Assembly (NCBI GenBank): GCA_020438845.1
Contig: JAGQTV010000039.1
Location: 62,001-126,000, forward strand
Reading direction: 5' to 3'
Source of the DNA: Mycobacterium sp.
GTDB lineage: Bacteria; Actinomycetota; Actinomycetes; Mycobacteriales; Mycobacteriaceae
DNA length: 64,000 nucleotides
Part shown: piece after piece, positions 52,593-62,424 of the stretch
Position numbering within the stretch: position 1 is the stretch's first letter
How the letters are laid out: each line of letters opens with the position of its first letter
Translations under genes and position numbers: made by a program
The notes under the pieces: model-generated
What the model was told of the DNA's origin: nothing
Seen by the model: only the letters and a program-made list of their open reading frames with translations
Databases searched by the model: none

Positions 52593-53407
52593 CGTCAAGC
52601 CGCCGTCGTCGGCCCGTGGTGTTGTTGCGTCCGATTCCCGGTACCTCTGTCGTCCACGAATTGTGGGCCGGCACGAAACTGATTGTGGTGTTTGTCCTTT
52701 CGCTGTTGCTGGCGTTCTACCCCGGTTGGATTGCGATTGGTCTGGCTGCGCTGTTGGTGGTGACGGGGTTGGTTTTGGCGCGTGTCCCACGGGGAGCGTG
52801 GCCGTCGATTCCACGTTGGCTGTGGTTTCTGCTGCTGTTGGGGGCGGTTACGGCAGCAATTGGCGGTGGAGAGCCGGTTCTGCATCTGGGGTCGCTGGAT
52901 CTTGAGGCCGGTGGTGCGCTGAAGTTCCTGCGCATCACTTCGTTGTCGATCGTGTTGGTGGTGCTGGGGGCATTGGTGTCGTGGACGACCAACGCCGCCG
53001 ACGTGGCGCCCGCCGTCGCCTTGCTGGGAAGACCCTTGCGGATATTCCGCATCCCGGTTGACGACTGGGCGGTGGCGCTGGCGCTGGCGTTGCGCTCGTT
53101 TCCGATCCTGTTCGACGAGTTCCGGCTGCTGTATGCCGCTCGCAGGCTGCGGCCCAGGCGGGTTTTGCCCGCCGGTACGACCCAGCGGCATCGCTGGCTG
53201 ATCGAGATGGTGGATCTGCTGGCCGCGGGACTGGCCGTGGCGCTTCGGCGGGCCGACGAGATGGGCGACGCCATCACGGCCCGCGGTGGTACCGGGCAGT
53301 TCTCGGCGGCGCGGTCACGGCCCCGGCGTAATGATTGGGTCGTGCTGACGATCGTCGCGGTGGCGTGTGCCGTTGCCATCACACTGCAGGTTCGTGGGTT
53401 GGGTTGA
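52589..53407 (+). CDS. ECF transporter T component (EcfT)
   Basis: A 272-residue membrane protein with five or so hydrophobic segments and Arg-containing coupling motifs [13 protein letters not shown] and ARRLRPRR, plus [14 protein letters not shown], which contact the ATPases. ATG overlaps the upstream stop. Rv2325c-like. Converges with uspC. Confidence 0.87.
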   Translation: MTSSRRRRPVVLLRPIPGTSVVHELWAGTKLIVVFVLSLLLAFYPGWIAIGLAALLVVTGLVLARVPRGAWPSIPRWLWFLLLLGAVTAAIGGGEPVLHLGSLDLEAGGALKFLRITSLSIVLVVLGALVSWTTNAADVAPAVALLGRPLRIFRIPVDDWAVALALALRSFPILFDEFRLLYAARRLRPRRVLPAGTTQRHRWLIEMVDLLAAGLAVALRRADEMGDAITARGGTGQFSAARSRPRRNDWVVLTIVAVACAVAITLQVRGLG

Positions 53408-53426
53408 CACGCCGCACGGCTGACGC

Positions 53427-54749
53427 TCAGCGCTCAGCGGCGGTGTTCGCCGCCCGCTGGGCCGCCGCCAGGGTCGCGCCGACCGGCGAGCGGCCCAGGA
53501 ACATCTCGTCAAAAAGCGGCTTGATCGCCTGGTAGCCGGCGGCGAAGCCGGCTCCACCGGGGGCCGGGATCCGGGGGCCGTCCAGCACGGTGAAAAACGG
53601 CGCCACGTCGACCTTCCGGTCGGACCAATAGTCGAAGTACGAACGCTGCGCCGGTCGCACCGCCGGAATCGCCGCGCCGCGCCGGCCCAGGTACTCGTTG
53701 CCGGCCGGGCTTCCCAGCCATGCCAGCACCGAGCGGACTGCCTCGGGATGTGGGGTGGCCGGATTGCCCGCTGCGACAATGCCGTTGGTGACGCTGACCC
53801 GTCCGGCCGGGCCGGTCGGCAGCATCGCCACACCCCAGCGGAACCGTGCTTGCTCGGCGATCTGCGCCAGGTTGTAGGTACCCGACTGGAACACAGCCAT
53901 CCGCCCGGCCAGGAATTGGTTGCGGGAGAAATCGCCGTTGTCGTTGGTGTCCGACGCCGGTGGTGCGACGTGGTCGGCGTTGATCAGCCCCACGACATAC
54001 TGGAGTCCTTCGGCGGCTTGTGGGTTGTCGAAGGCGAACCGGTCGCCGTCGGCGAACACCCCTCCGGCCGAGCCGATGTAGTTGAGGTTGATGCCCTGCA
54101 GATCGTTGGCGGCGTTGTAGCCGAATTGACGAATCCTGCGGGGGTCGAAGCCGGGGCTGCCTGCCGGGTTTCCGCCGGAGTCAACGGTGAGCCTGGCCAG
54201 GATGGGACGCAGGGTGTCCTTGGCCGGGTCAGGGTCCCAGCGGGCCCTGCCCAGGGTTTCCGCGTCCACACCGGCGTCCGTGAGAAGGTCGGCGTTGTAG
54301 TACAGCGCGATCCCGGCGTCGGTCAGTTGCGGGACTCCCCACAGTTCACCGTTGCGGGTGAACTGGCCCACCACCGACGGCTCCCAGTCGGCCGACGGCG
54401 TGACCGGCATCAACCGGCCATTGTCGGCGTACTCGGCGAAGTGTGAATTGTTGATCCAGAAGATGTCATCGGCACCGCCGCCGGCCACGTCGGTGCGCAA
54501 GGTGTCGAAGTAGCTGGCATAGGAGAAGACGTTGGTGCGCACCTCGATATCGGGGTGTTCGTGGCTGAATGCGGCGAAGGACTCCCGGTAGGCGGTGGCC
54601 ACTTGCGCGTCCCACAGTCGCACGGTGACGACGGTTCGGCCTGCCGGCTCCGCGGTGCGGCCCAGGAGTGCAACCAGGCCCGCCAACAGCGCGGCCACGG
54701 CGACCAACGCCACCAGCGCGAGGGTGGAGGACCGGGGCCGGACAATCAT
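53427..54749 (-). CDS. uspC: Sugar-binding lipoprotein-like ABC substrate-binding protein UspC
   Basis: A 440-residue extracytoplasmic binding protein (family 1) with an N-terminal membrane anchor (TLALVALVAVAALLAGLVALL) and no obvious lipobox Cys. Conserved VTVRLWDAQVATAYRESFAA, DDIFWINNSHF and YNADLLTDAG segments fit mycobacterial UspC, reported to bind amino-sugars. ATG overlaps the uspB stop (ATGA). Confidence 0.88.
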   Translation of the reverse strand: MIVRPRSSTLALVALVAVAALLAGLVALLGRTAEPAGRTVVTVRLWDAQVATAYRESFAAFSHEHPDIEVRTNVFSYASYFDTLRTDVAGGGADDIFWINNSHFAEYADNGRLMPVTPSADWEPSVVGQFTRNGELWGVPQLTDAGIALYYNADLLTDAGVDAETLGRARWDPDPAKDTLRPILARLTVDSGGNPAGSPGFDPRRIRQFGYNAANDLQGINLNYIGSAGGVFADGDRFAFDNPQAAEGLQYVVGLINADHVAPPASDTNDNGDFSRNQFLAGRMAVFQSGTYNLAQIAEQARFRWGVAMLPTGPAGRVSVTNGIVAAGNPATPHPEAVRSVLAWLGSPAGNEYLGRRGAAIPAVRPAQRSYFDYWSDRKVDVAPFFTVLDGPRIPAPGGAGFAAGYQAIKPLFDEMFLGRSPVGATLAAAQRAANTAAER

Positions 54750-55558
54750 TTCAGACCCGTGACGACGATCGATCGGACGATGTGACGCTGGAAGGCGATG
54801 AACACCAGCACCAACGGAACGATCGCGACCGTGGTGGCAGCCATCACCAGAGTCCATTGCGCGTTGTATTGCGACTGCAGACCGGCAGTGGCCACTGTCA
54901 GCACCCGCCAGCGGCCCCCGCTGGTGATCACCAGCGGCCACATGAAGCTGTTCCACTGCGAGACCACGGTGATCAAAGTCAATGTCGCCAGGATGGGCTT
55001 GCTGGTTGGGAGCACGACGTGAACGATCACGTCGAGGGTATTGGCACCGTCGATCCGCGCGGCATTGAGTAGGTCTTTCGGAATGGCCCGAAAGTACTCC
55101 CGCAAGAGGAAAATCGCGTACGGGGAGCCGAAGAGGAACGGAATCACCAACGCCCAGAAGGTATTGCGTAGACCCAATTCCGCCATCATCAGATAGAGCG
55201 GCACCACCGTCACGGTCGCCGGCACCATCAGGGTGGCGACGTAGACCCAGAACACCGCGTCGCGGCCGGGGAACTCCAGCCGAGCGAAGGCGTAGGCGGC
55301 CAGCACCGAGAAGGTCAGCTGTCCGAGGGTGATCACCGCCGTCATCAGCGCGGTCACCGCAATCGCCCGGCCGAAGCCGGCATCGGTCAGGGCGGTGTAG
55401 TTCGCCAGAGTCGGTGGCCGTGGCAGCGACAGTGGGGTTCCGGTGGAGAACTGCTGCGCGGAGGTAAACGACGTCAGTAGTCCCAACGCGAAGGGGGCCA
55501 CGGTCACCGCGGCAGTGACAAGCAGACCGGCGTAGATCAGCGCGTTACGTGAGGTCAT
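54746..55558 (-). CDS. uspB: Sugar ABC transporter permease UspB
   Basis: A 270-residue permease with six membrane segments and the EAA motif (NAARIDGANTLDVIVHVVLP). It pairs with UspA. The ATPase is not local, as in M. tuberculosis. Overlaps uspA by 14 bp. Confidence 0.9.
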   Translation of the reverse strand: MTSRNALIYAGLLVTAAVTVAPFALGLLTSFTSAQQFSTGTPLSLPRPPTLANYTALTDAGFGRAIAVTALMTAVITLGQLTFSVLAAYAFARLEFPGRDAVFWVYVATLMVPATVTVVPLYLMMAELGLRNTFWALVIPFLFGSPYAIFLLREYFRAIPKDLLNAARIDGANTLDVIVHVVLPTSKPILATLTLITVVSQWNSFMWPLVITSGGRWRVLTVATAGLQSQYNAQWTLVMAATTVAIVPLVLVFIAFQRHIVRSIVVTGLK

Positions 55559-56426
55559 AGCTGATCCGCCTACGGAAATAGACGTGCTGGACGATCGTGA
55601 TCCCGACCAGTACTGCGAACAACACCAGCGCCATCACCGCCGCCCTGCCGATGGCCGCCGCCCCGAACGCTTCGGCGTAGATGCGGTGCGCCACCAGGTC
55701 CGTGCGCCCGGCCGGCCCGCCGCCGGTCAATGCGTAGACGGTGTCGAAAACCTGTGCTGCGCTGACGATCCCAGTCACCGACACGAAGAAGAAAGTGGGC
55801 CGTAACATCGGCAGCGTGATCCGCCAGAACCGTTGCCATGACGTTGCCCCGTCGGTCCGGGCCGCGGCGTGGATCTGCGGCGGGATGGCCAGAATCCCGG
55901 CCAGAAAGAACAGCGCTACGTAGCCCACGTTGGTCCACACGGTGACTGCCGAGACCACCGGCAATGCCATTCCAGGGTCGGTGAGCCACTCGATCCGCCT
56001 GTCGAGCATCGTGCTGACCGCCCCGTCGGTGGGGGCAAGGATCCAGCGCCACAGCACGGCCACCGCCAGCGGCGAGCAGATCCACGGGATCACGTACAAC
56101 GCCCGGAGGAGGCCACTGCCCGGCAGGCCGCGGGCGAGCATCGCCGCCACCCCCAGACCCAACGCGATCTGAGTCGGGACGACGATCGCGATGAACCCCA
56201 ACGTCACCAGCAGTGAGTTGCCGAATGCGGGATCGGTGAGGACCGAGTGCCAGTTGTCCAGTCCCACATAGCGGATCGGACCCAGGAGATCCCAGCGGTG
56301 CAGGCTCAGCCAGACCACCACCAGCATCGGCAGCAGAAGGAAGCAGGCGACCCCGAACAGGCTGGGCGCCAGCAGTCCGTAGCCCAGGAGGGCGGACCGG
56401 GTGTGCCGAGGTTTCACGAGAGTCAT
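55545..56426 (-). CDS. uspA: Sugar ABC transporter permease UspA
   Basis: A 293-residue permease with six membrane segments and the EAA motif AARTDGATSWQRFWRITLP. First gene of uspABC. It diverges from the ATP-grasp gene; the 111-bp gap shows no clear operator. Confidence 0.9.
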   Translation of the reverse strand: MTLVKPRHTRSALLGYGLLAPSLFGVACFLLLPMLVVVWLSLHRWDLLGPIRYVGLDNWHSVLTDPAFGNSLLVTLGFIAIVVPTQIALGLGVAAMLARGLPGSGLLRALYVIPWICSPLAVAVLWRWILAPTDGAVSTMLDRRIEWLTDPGMALPVVSAVTVWTNVGYVALFFLAGILAIPPQIHAAARTDGATSWQRFWRITLPMLRPTFFFVSVTGIVSAAQVFDTVYALTGGGPAGRTDLVAHRIYAEAFGAAAIGRAAVMALVLFAVLVGITIVQHVYFRRRISYDLT

Positions 56427-56537
56427 TTAACGCCCGCGCCCCCCTCCAATAGCCGGTAAAAGAACGACTGCTCCGTTTCCCGGCAGCTTTGCCCGCGGCA
56501 TGCAACAATTTGCGGCGAGTGCAAGGCGAGGTCAATT

Positions 56538-58025
56538 GTGAGCGAACGACAGGGCTTGTTGTCCAAGGTGTTCGGGTCCCGGGGACTCAACGGAATCTCG
56601 GAAATCCGCACGTTTTTCCGGACCAATGAGCAGCCGATTTTCTTCGTCGGCCCGACGGGTTTCAACCTTCTGGGTATCGACCGCTGGGTCCGGGGTTTCG
56701 AGTACATCGTGTACTACGACTCCTGGGACGGGGCGCATCCGCGGGTGTTCGCGCCGAGCAACCGGCCCTACGTCGAGTTTCAGAGCAGCGAAGAGATCGT
56801 CAACTACCTTCTGCGCGACCCCGAAGTTCAGCGGTTCATCGAATCACGTTGCGCTGCATCCGGTCTCAAGCCGATGGTGGCGATGGTCTTCTTCGACGCC
56901 GAGACTGAGGAGATCTGCGAGGAACTGGGTTACAACCTGATCCTTCCGAAGGACGAACTGCGCCGTCATCTGGATTCCAAGATCGTCACCACCAAACTCG
57001 GTGAGGAGGCTGGCGCCCCCTCGGTGCCCAACGTCCTGGGGCACGCCGACAGTTACAAAAGGCTGATCAATCTGGCCCGGAGGCACAAGCTCGGTACTGA
57101 CCTGGTGGTCCAGACTCCGTACGGAGACTCGGGCAAGACGACCTTCTTCATCGCCTCCGAGGCCGACTGGGACCGCAACTGCGAGGACATCGTCGGCGAA
57201 GAACTGAAGATCATGAAGCGGATCAACAATCGCGCGGTGGCGGTGGAGGCCGTCAACACCCGGCACGGCACGGTGGTGGGCCCGTTCATGACCGACCTGA
57301 CGGGTTATCCGGAGTTGACGCCCTACCGCGGTGGTTGGTGCGGCAACGATCTCTACCCCGAGGCGCTGTCGGAGGCCCACCGCGCCATCGCGATCGGGCA
57401 CGTGCGCCGACTCGGCGACCGGCTGCGGCAGGAGGGGTACCGCGGATTCTTCGAGGTCGACGTCCTGGTGGACCTGGACTCCGACGAGGTGTACCTCGGC
57501 GAGCTCAACCCGCGCATCTCCGGCGCCTCCTCGATGACGAACGTCACCGCGGGGGCCTACTCCGACATCCCGCTGTTCCTATTCCACCTGCTGGAGTTCA
57601 TGGGCGTCGAATACAGCCTCGACGTCGATGAGATCAACGAGAGATGGCGAGAATTAGCCGCGGTCGACGTGTGGGCGCAGCTGATCATGAAGGAGCCCGA
57701 GGACTCCGTCGAGCGGATTCTGGCTGCCCCTGCCACCGGCCGTTATCGGCTCAACGAAGACGGTGAACTGAGCTACATCGGAGTCACCAATGACTGGCAC
57801 GACGTCACCCACGAGGATGAGGCCTTCTTCATGCGGGTCTACGGGCCGGGCGATTACCGGTTCAAGGGGGCCGATCTGGGCATCCTGGTGACGAAGGGCC
57901 GCATGCAGACCGACGACGGACTCACTCAGCGGTGCCGAAACTACATCTCCGGTGTCCGTTCGATGTATGTCAGCGAGCCGTTGCCGAAGGCCCCGATGGT
58001 GGTCCCGATCAGCTGGGTCAAATAG
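56538..58025 (+). CDS. ATP-grasp ligase-like protein, function unknown
   Basis: A 495-residue protein with an ATP-grasp core: VVQTPYGDSGKTTFFI (nucleotide loop) and FFEVDVLVDLDSDEVYLG followed by ELNPRISGASS (metal ligands). The N-terminal third has a Rossmann-like start (PIFFVGPTGFNLLGI). The C-terminal ~130 residues are not recognisable. Often labelled biotin carboxylase, but no biotin carrier or carboxyltransferase is nearby. GTG 56538 behind AAGGCGAGG. Monocistronic by context. Confidence 0.72.
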   Translation: MSERQGLLSKVFGSRGLNGISEIRTFFRTNEQPIFFVGPTGFNLLGIDRWVRGFEYIVYYDSWDGAHPRVFAPSNRPYVEFQSSEEIVNYLLRDPEVQRFIESRCAASGLKPMVAMVFFDAETEEICEELGYNLILPKDELRRHLDSKIVTTKLGEEAGAPSVPNVLGHADSYKRLINLARRHKLGTDLVVQTPYGDSGKTTFFIASEADWDRNCEDIVGEELKIMKRINNRAVAVEAVNTRHGTVVGPFMTDLTGYPELTPYRGGWCGNDLYPEALSEAHRAIAIGHVRRLGDRLRQEGYRGFFEVDVLVDLDSDEVYLGELNPRISGASSMTNVTAGAYSDIPLFLFHLLEFMGVEYSLDVDEINERWRELAAVDVWAQLIMKEPEDSVERILAAPATGRYRLNEDGELSYIGVTNDWHDVTHEDEAFFMRVYGPGDYRFKGADLGILVTKGRMQTDDGLTQRCRNYISGVRSMYVSEPLPKAPMVVPISWVK

Positions 58026-58038
58026 CCCGCCCAGCAAT

Positions 58039-59325
58039 TCAGCTTTGCCCGCGTTCGCGTCCCTCCACGACGCCGACCACCCCGGGCATCGCCATCCGGT
58101 CGCTGGCGCGGCCGTTCAGTCCGGCCAGATGCCGGCCGGTCGCCGCGAACGCCCGGAGAGTGTCGATCAGGTAGGTGGGCTCCTGAGCCGTGGGCCAGGT
58201 CGACATCTTCACCGCCACGGTCCGAGTGGCGCGGTCCACCAACACCATCTGGCCGTGAATGCCGAGGCAGAGTTGCAGGTCCCCGACAAGCCCCGGGACG
58301 AACCAGAACTGGTTGCGGTACCACCCGCCGGTCAACACCGATTCGGAGCTTGACGCGGCGAAGGCGCCGCGGATGTCGGGGTCCAGCGTGCGGGAGGCGG
58401 CGAGCCAGCGCCTGGGCACCACCGGGACGCCGTCGACGAATCCATCGTCCAGCAACAGTTGGCCGAACCGGGCCATGTCCCGCGCCCGCGCTGACATGCC
58501 GCCGTCGGAAATGGCTGAACCGACTCCGTCACAGGTGATCTCGGCGTCGTACTCCGCCCCCATCGGCTGCCAGAGCAACGAGGAGACCAGATCGGCCATG
58601 CGCACTCCCGCAGCGCGCTCACAGACCCAACCGAGCATGTCGGTATCGGCGGAGCGGTAGACGAATTCGCCGCCATGCGGGCCCGTCGAGTCCAGCGTCG
58701 CCAGATAGGCGTACATCCCGCCGTTGTCGCCGGGGCTGAGCCCGGGCCGCCAGCCCATGTAGCGCTCCATCACCCGGACCTCGGCATCGAGGTCGGTGTA
58801 GTCCTCGCTGAAGGCCGCCCCGGTCCGCATATCGAGCAGGTCGCGGACGCGCGCGCCGCCGTAGCCGGAGTCGATGACCTCAGGTACGTACGTCTCGACC
58901 GGCAGAGCCGGGTCGAGATCGCCGCGTTCGGTGAGGATGCCGGCGATGCAACCGACCACCGACTTGGTCACCGACATCAGCAGGTGCGGGGTATCCGGCG
59001 CCATTCCGTTGTCGTAGCTCTCCAGCGCAATGCGGCCGTCGTGCACGATCACCACGGCGTCGGTCCAGGTGTCGGCCAGCACGTCGGCCAGCGTTCCGAT
59101 CCGGCCGTCCAGCCGGTGAACCTCCACCGTGGTCGGGTCCAGGGCGATCGGGTCCCGCGGCTGCACGCTCACCGGTCCGAAACCGCGGGGGATCCGCTGG
59201 GTGGGGATCAACTCTCGAAGGTGCTGAAAGGACCAGCGGTTGAATGGAGGGTCCTGCCAGTTCACCAGGCTCACGCGCGAGTCGGGCGCGGGCGGGAAAC
59301 CGGACATCAACGGCAGATCCGACAT
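58039..59325 (-). CDS. Serine hydrolase of beta-lactamase/NylB fold
   Basis: A 428-residue class C beta-lactamase-related protein without a signal peptide. The SXXK motif is SVTKS, preceded by MAPDTPHLLM; YRSADTD supplies the Tyr motif; GGWYRNQFWF and IHGQMVLVD follow. Such enzymes include 6-aminohexanoate-dimer hydrolases and esterases. ATG 59325 (MSDLPLMSG). Converges with the ATP-grasp gene and diverges from tldD. Confidence 0.82.
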   Translation of the reverse strand: MSDLPLMSGFPPAPDSRVSLVNWQDPPFNRWSFQHLRELIPTQRIPRGFGPVSVQPRDPIALDPTTVEVHRLDGRIGTLADVLADTWTDAVVIVHDGRIALESYDNGMAPDTPHLLMSVTKSVVGCIAGILTERGDLDPALPVETYVPEVIDSGYGGARVRDLLDMRTGAAFSEDYTDLDAEVRVMERYMGWRPGLSPGDNGGMYAYLATLDSTGPHGGEFVYRSADTDMLGWVCERAAGVRMADLVSSLLWQPMGAEYDAEITCDGVGSAISDGGMSARARDMARFGQLLLDDGFVDGVPVVPRRWLAASRTLDPDIRGAFAASSSESVLTGGWYRNQFWFVPGLVGDLQLCLGIHGQMVLVDRATRTVAVKMSTWPTAQEPTYLIDTLRAFAATGRHLAGLNGRASDRMAMPGVVGVVEGRERGQS

Positions 59326-59435
59326 GGTCAAGACCCTACCGGGGGCCAGTCGCAGTTTGGACCGTCCTGGTGACACCGGTCCCGGCGCGATTGCCTGCCG
59401 CCGTGGCCACGGTTATCCCCGGCTACGGTGGAGCC

Positions 59436-60965
59436 GTGAAACACCGGCCCGGCCACCGTGGCGTTGACGACGACTTTCTTGCGCTGCCGTTGAACCGGCT
59501 GGCCGACGCCGCGCTGGCGGCGGCCACCGCCGGCGGCGCCAGCTACGCCGACCTGCGCGTACACGCCCTGACCACCGAGATCGTCCATCTGCGCGACGGC
59601 GAATTGGAGTCGGCGGTACTCGACCGCGACATCGGCCTGGCGGTCCGGGTGATCGTCGACGGAACCTGGGGCTTCGCCTCCCATGCCGGACTGACCCCGG
59701 ACATCGCGGCGGACTCCGCCCGCCACGCGGTCGGGGTGGCGGCGACCCTGTCGGCGCTCAACGCCGAGCCCATCGAACTGGCCGACGAGCCCGTCTACTT
59801 GGATGCCAGATGGGTGTCGGACTACCGCATCGACCCGTTCGCCGTCCCCACCGCGGAAAAGATCGGGCTACTCGGTGAGTATTCCCGGCGGCTACTGGCA
59901 GCCGACGGGGTGGACCACGTGTCCGCGCATGTCAACGCTGTCAAGGAGCAGACGTTCTACGCCGACACGTTCGGCTCCTCGATCGTTCAGCAGCGTGTCC
60001 GCACCATGCCGGTGGTGGAAGCTGTCGCCGTCGACGCCTCTGCGGGAAGTTTCGAGTCGATGCGCACCCTGGCCCCGCCGACGGCTCGCGGCTGGGAGGC
60101 GGTGTGCGACGACCACGTCTGGGACTGGACCGCCGAGCTGGCCGAATTGCCAGTCTTGCTGGCGGAGAAGACCAAGGCGCCCAGTGTGATTGCGGGTCCG
60201 ACCGACTTGGTCATCGACCCGACGAACCTCTGGCTGACCATTCACGAGTCCATCGGCCACGCCACCGAGTACGACCGGGCAATCGGCTACGAGGCCGCTT
60301 ACGCCGGCACTTCGTTCGCCACCCCCGACAAGCTGAACAGGTTGCGCTACGGCTCACCGGTGATGAACGTCACCGCTGACCGAATCGTAGAACATGGCTT
60401 GGCTACGGTGGGTTTCGATGCCGAGGGTGTCAGTGCCCAGAAATGGGATCTGGTGCGCGACGGCATCTTCGTCGGCTACCAACTCGACCGTGTGTTCGCC
60501 AAGAAGCTCGGGCTGGCCCGCTCCAACGGCTGCTCCTACGCTGACTCTGCCCACCACGTTCCGATCCAGCGGATGCCCAACGTGTCGCTGCAACCCGGCA
60601 TCGACAACCTGAGCACCGAGGACCTCATCGGTCGGGTTCAGGACGGCCTCTACATCGTTGGCGACAAGAGTTGGTCAATCGACATGCAGCGCTACAACTT
60701 CCAGTTCACCGGTCAGCGGTTTTTCCGTATCCGCGACGGCAGGCTCGACGGCCAGGTCCGCGACGTCGCCTACCAGGCCACCACCACCGATTTCTGGAAC
60801 TCTATGGAAGCCGTCGGCGGTCCGGCCACCTGGCGGCTCGGCGGGGCGTTCAACTGCGGCAAGGCCCAGCCCGGTCAGGTCGCCGCGGTCAGCCACGGCT
60901 GTCCGTCGGCGTTGTTCCGCGGCGTCAACGTCTTGAACACCCGTGCCGAGGGAGCCCACGCGTGA
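59436..60965 (+). CDS. tldD: Metalloprotease TldD
   Basis: A 509-residue peptidase of the TldD/TldE complex with the zinc motif HESIGHATE (HEXXXH) near residue 271 and a C-terminal zinc Cys in FNCGKAQPG. TldD/E degrades peptides and matures some RiPPs. GTG 59436 follows GGTGGAGCC; an upstream extension overlaps the divergent gene. tldE overlaps by 4 bp. Rv2315c-like. Confidence 0.92.
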   Translation: MKHRPGHRGVDDDFLALPLNRLADAALAAATAGGASYADLRVHALTTEIVHLRDGELESAVLDRDIGLAVRVIVDGTWGFASHAGLTPDIAADSARHAVGVAATLSALNAEPIELADEPVYLDARWVSDYRIDPFAVPTAEKIGLLGEYSRRLLAADGVDHVSAHVNAVKEQTFYADTFGSSIVQQRVRTMPVVEAVAVDASAGSFESMRTLAPPTARGWEAVCDDHVWDWTAELAELPVLLAEKTKAPSVIAGPTDLVIDPTNLWLTIHESIGHATEYDRAIGYEAAYAGTSFATPDKLNRLRYGSPVMNVTADRIVEHGLATVGFDAEGVSAQKWDLVRDGIFVGYQLDRVFAKKLGLARSNGCSYADSAHHVPIQRMPNVSLQPGIDNLSTEDLIGRVQDGLYIVGDKSWSIDMQRYNFQFTGQRFFRIRDGRLDGQVRDVAYQATTTDFWNSMEAVGGPATWRLGGAFNCGKAQPGQVAAVSHGCPSALFRGVNVLNTRAEGAHA

Positions 60966-62335
60966 TCCCGGCACAGGGGGTCGTCGACCTCGCACTGAAG
61001 GCCACCGCCGCGGCGGGCCGCTGCGACGAGACCATCGTCATCGTCACCGATCGGGCAGAGGCGTCGCTGCGCTGGGCGGGCAACTCGATGACCACCAACG
61101 GGGCCTCGACCAGCCGCTCAACTGCCGTCATCTCCATTGTGCGGCAAGGTGATACAGCGCGTGTCGGGGTGCGAAGCTCCAGCGTCGCGGATCCGCGGGC
61201 CGTCGCCGACCTGGTGACCGACTCCCAAGCCGCCGCACAATCCGCGCCCCAAGCCCGCGACAACGCCCCGCTGCTCACCGGCTTCGGCGAGACGATCAAT
61301 TGGGGCGATCCGGTGCCCGGAACCGGGGCCGGAGCCTTCGCGGAGGTGGCGCAGGCGCTGTCGGCCGGTTTCGCTCGAAGCGACCGGCTGTACGGCTACG
61401 CCCACCACGTCGTGGAGACCACGTTCCTGGCCACGTCGACGGGTCTGCGTCGACGTTTCACCCAGCCGACCGGGTCGGTGGAAATCACGGCCAAACGGGA
61501 TGGCGCCAGTGCCTGGACCGGAGTGAGCACGCCCTGGTTCACCGACGTCCCGGTCGAGTCGATGCTGGCCGATCTGGAGATGCGACTCGGCTGGGCGCGC
61601 CGCACGGTCGAACTGCCGGCCGGACGCTACGAGACGCTGATGCCGCCCTCGACGGTGGCCGACATGATGATCTACCTGAACTGGACCATGGACGGCCGGG
61701 GTGCCCAGGAAGGCCGCAACGCGCTGTCGGCGCCGGGTGGCGGAACCCGGGTGGGGGAGCGGCTTACCGACCTTCCGTTGACCATGTACTCCGACCCGTT
61801 CGCGAGCGGTCTGGAGTGCGCGCCGTTCCTGCACACCACGGCCGGCTCGGAGCGGATGTCGTTGTTCGACAACGGCATGGACATCGAACGGGTGGACTGG
61901 ATTCGCGACGGCGCCATCGCAGCACTGGCCTACCCGCGAGCGGCCGCCGCCGAGTTCGGCACCAGCGCAGCCGTGCCGGCCGACAATCTGTTGATGACCG
62001 GCGGCGGAGCCGATTTGGCCGATATGGTCGCCGCCACCGAACGCGGACTGTTGCTCACCACCCTGTGGTACATCCGCACCGTCGACCCGATCACGCTGCT
62101 GCTGACCGGCCTCACCCGGGACGGGGTGTATCTGATCGAGGACGGCGAGATAACCGCTGCGGTGAACAACTTCCGTTTCAACGAGAGCCCACTGGATCTT
62201 CTGCGCCGAGCCACCGAGGCCGGCGTGGCTGAGGCGACCCTGCCACGGGAGTGGAGCGACTGGGCCACTCGGGCAGTGATGCCGACACTGCGGATCCCCG
62301 ATTTCCGCATGTCGTCGGTGAGCCAGGCGCAGTGA
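60962..62335 (+). CDS. pmbA: TldE/PmbA, non-catalytic partner of TldD
   Basis: A 457-residue TldD homolog lacking the HEXXXH motif, as in PmbA. It forms a heterodimer with TldD that gates substrate. The C-terminus [20 protein letters not shown] is conserved. GTG 60962 overlaps the tldD stop. Rv2314c-like. Confidence 0.9.
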   Translation: MIPAQGVVDLALKATAAAGRCDETIVIVTDRAEASLRWAGNSMTTNGASTSRSTAVISIVRQGDTARVGVRSSSVADPRAVADLVTDSQAAAQSAPQARDNAPLLTGFGETINWGDPVPGTGAGAFAEVAQALSAGFARSDRLYGYAHHVVETTFLATSTGLRRRFTQPTGSVEITAKRDGASAWTGVSTPWFTDVPVESMLADLEMRLGWARRTVELPAGRYETLMPPSTVADMMIYLNWTMDGRGAQEGRNALSAPGGGTRVGERLTDLPLTMYSDPFASGLECAPFLHTTAGSERMSLFDNGMDIERVDWIRDGAIAALAYPRAAAAEFGTSAAVPADNLLMTGGGADLADMVAATERGLLLTTLWYIRTVDPITLLLTGLTRDGVYLIEDGEITAAVNNFRFNESPLDLLRRATEAGVAEATLPREWSDWATRAVMPTLRIPDFRMSSVSQAQ

Positions 62336-62424
62336 ATTCCTGACGGACATATTCAGTTCACCTGAACGTCACTTAATGGGCCGATTCCGGCCCGTGCGCG
62401 AGCCGTCGGCAATAGCGTGACCTC

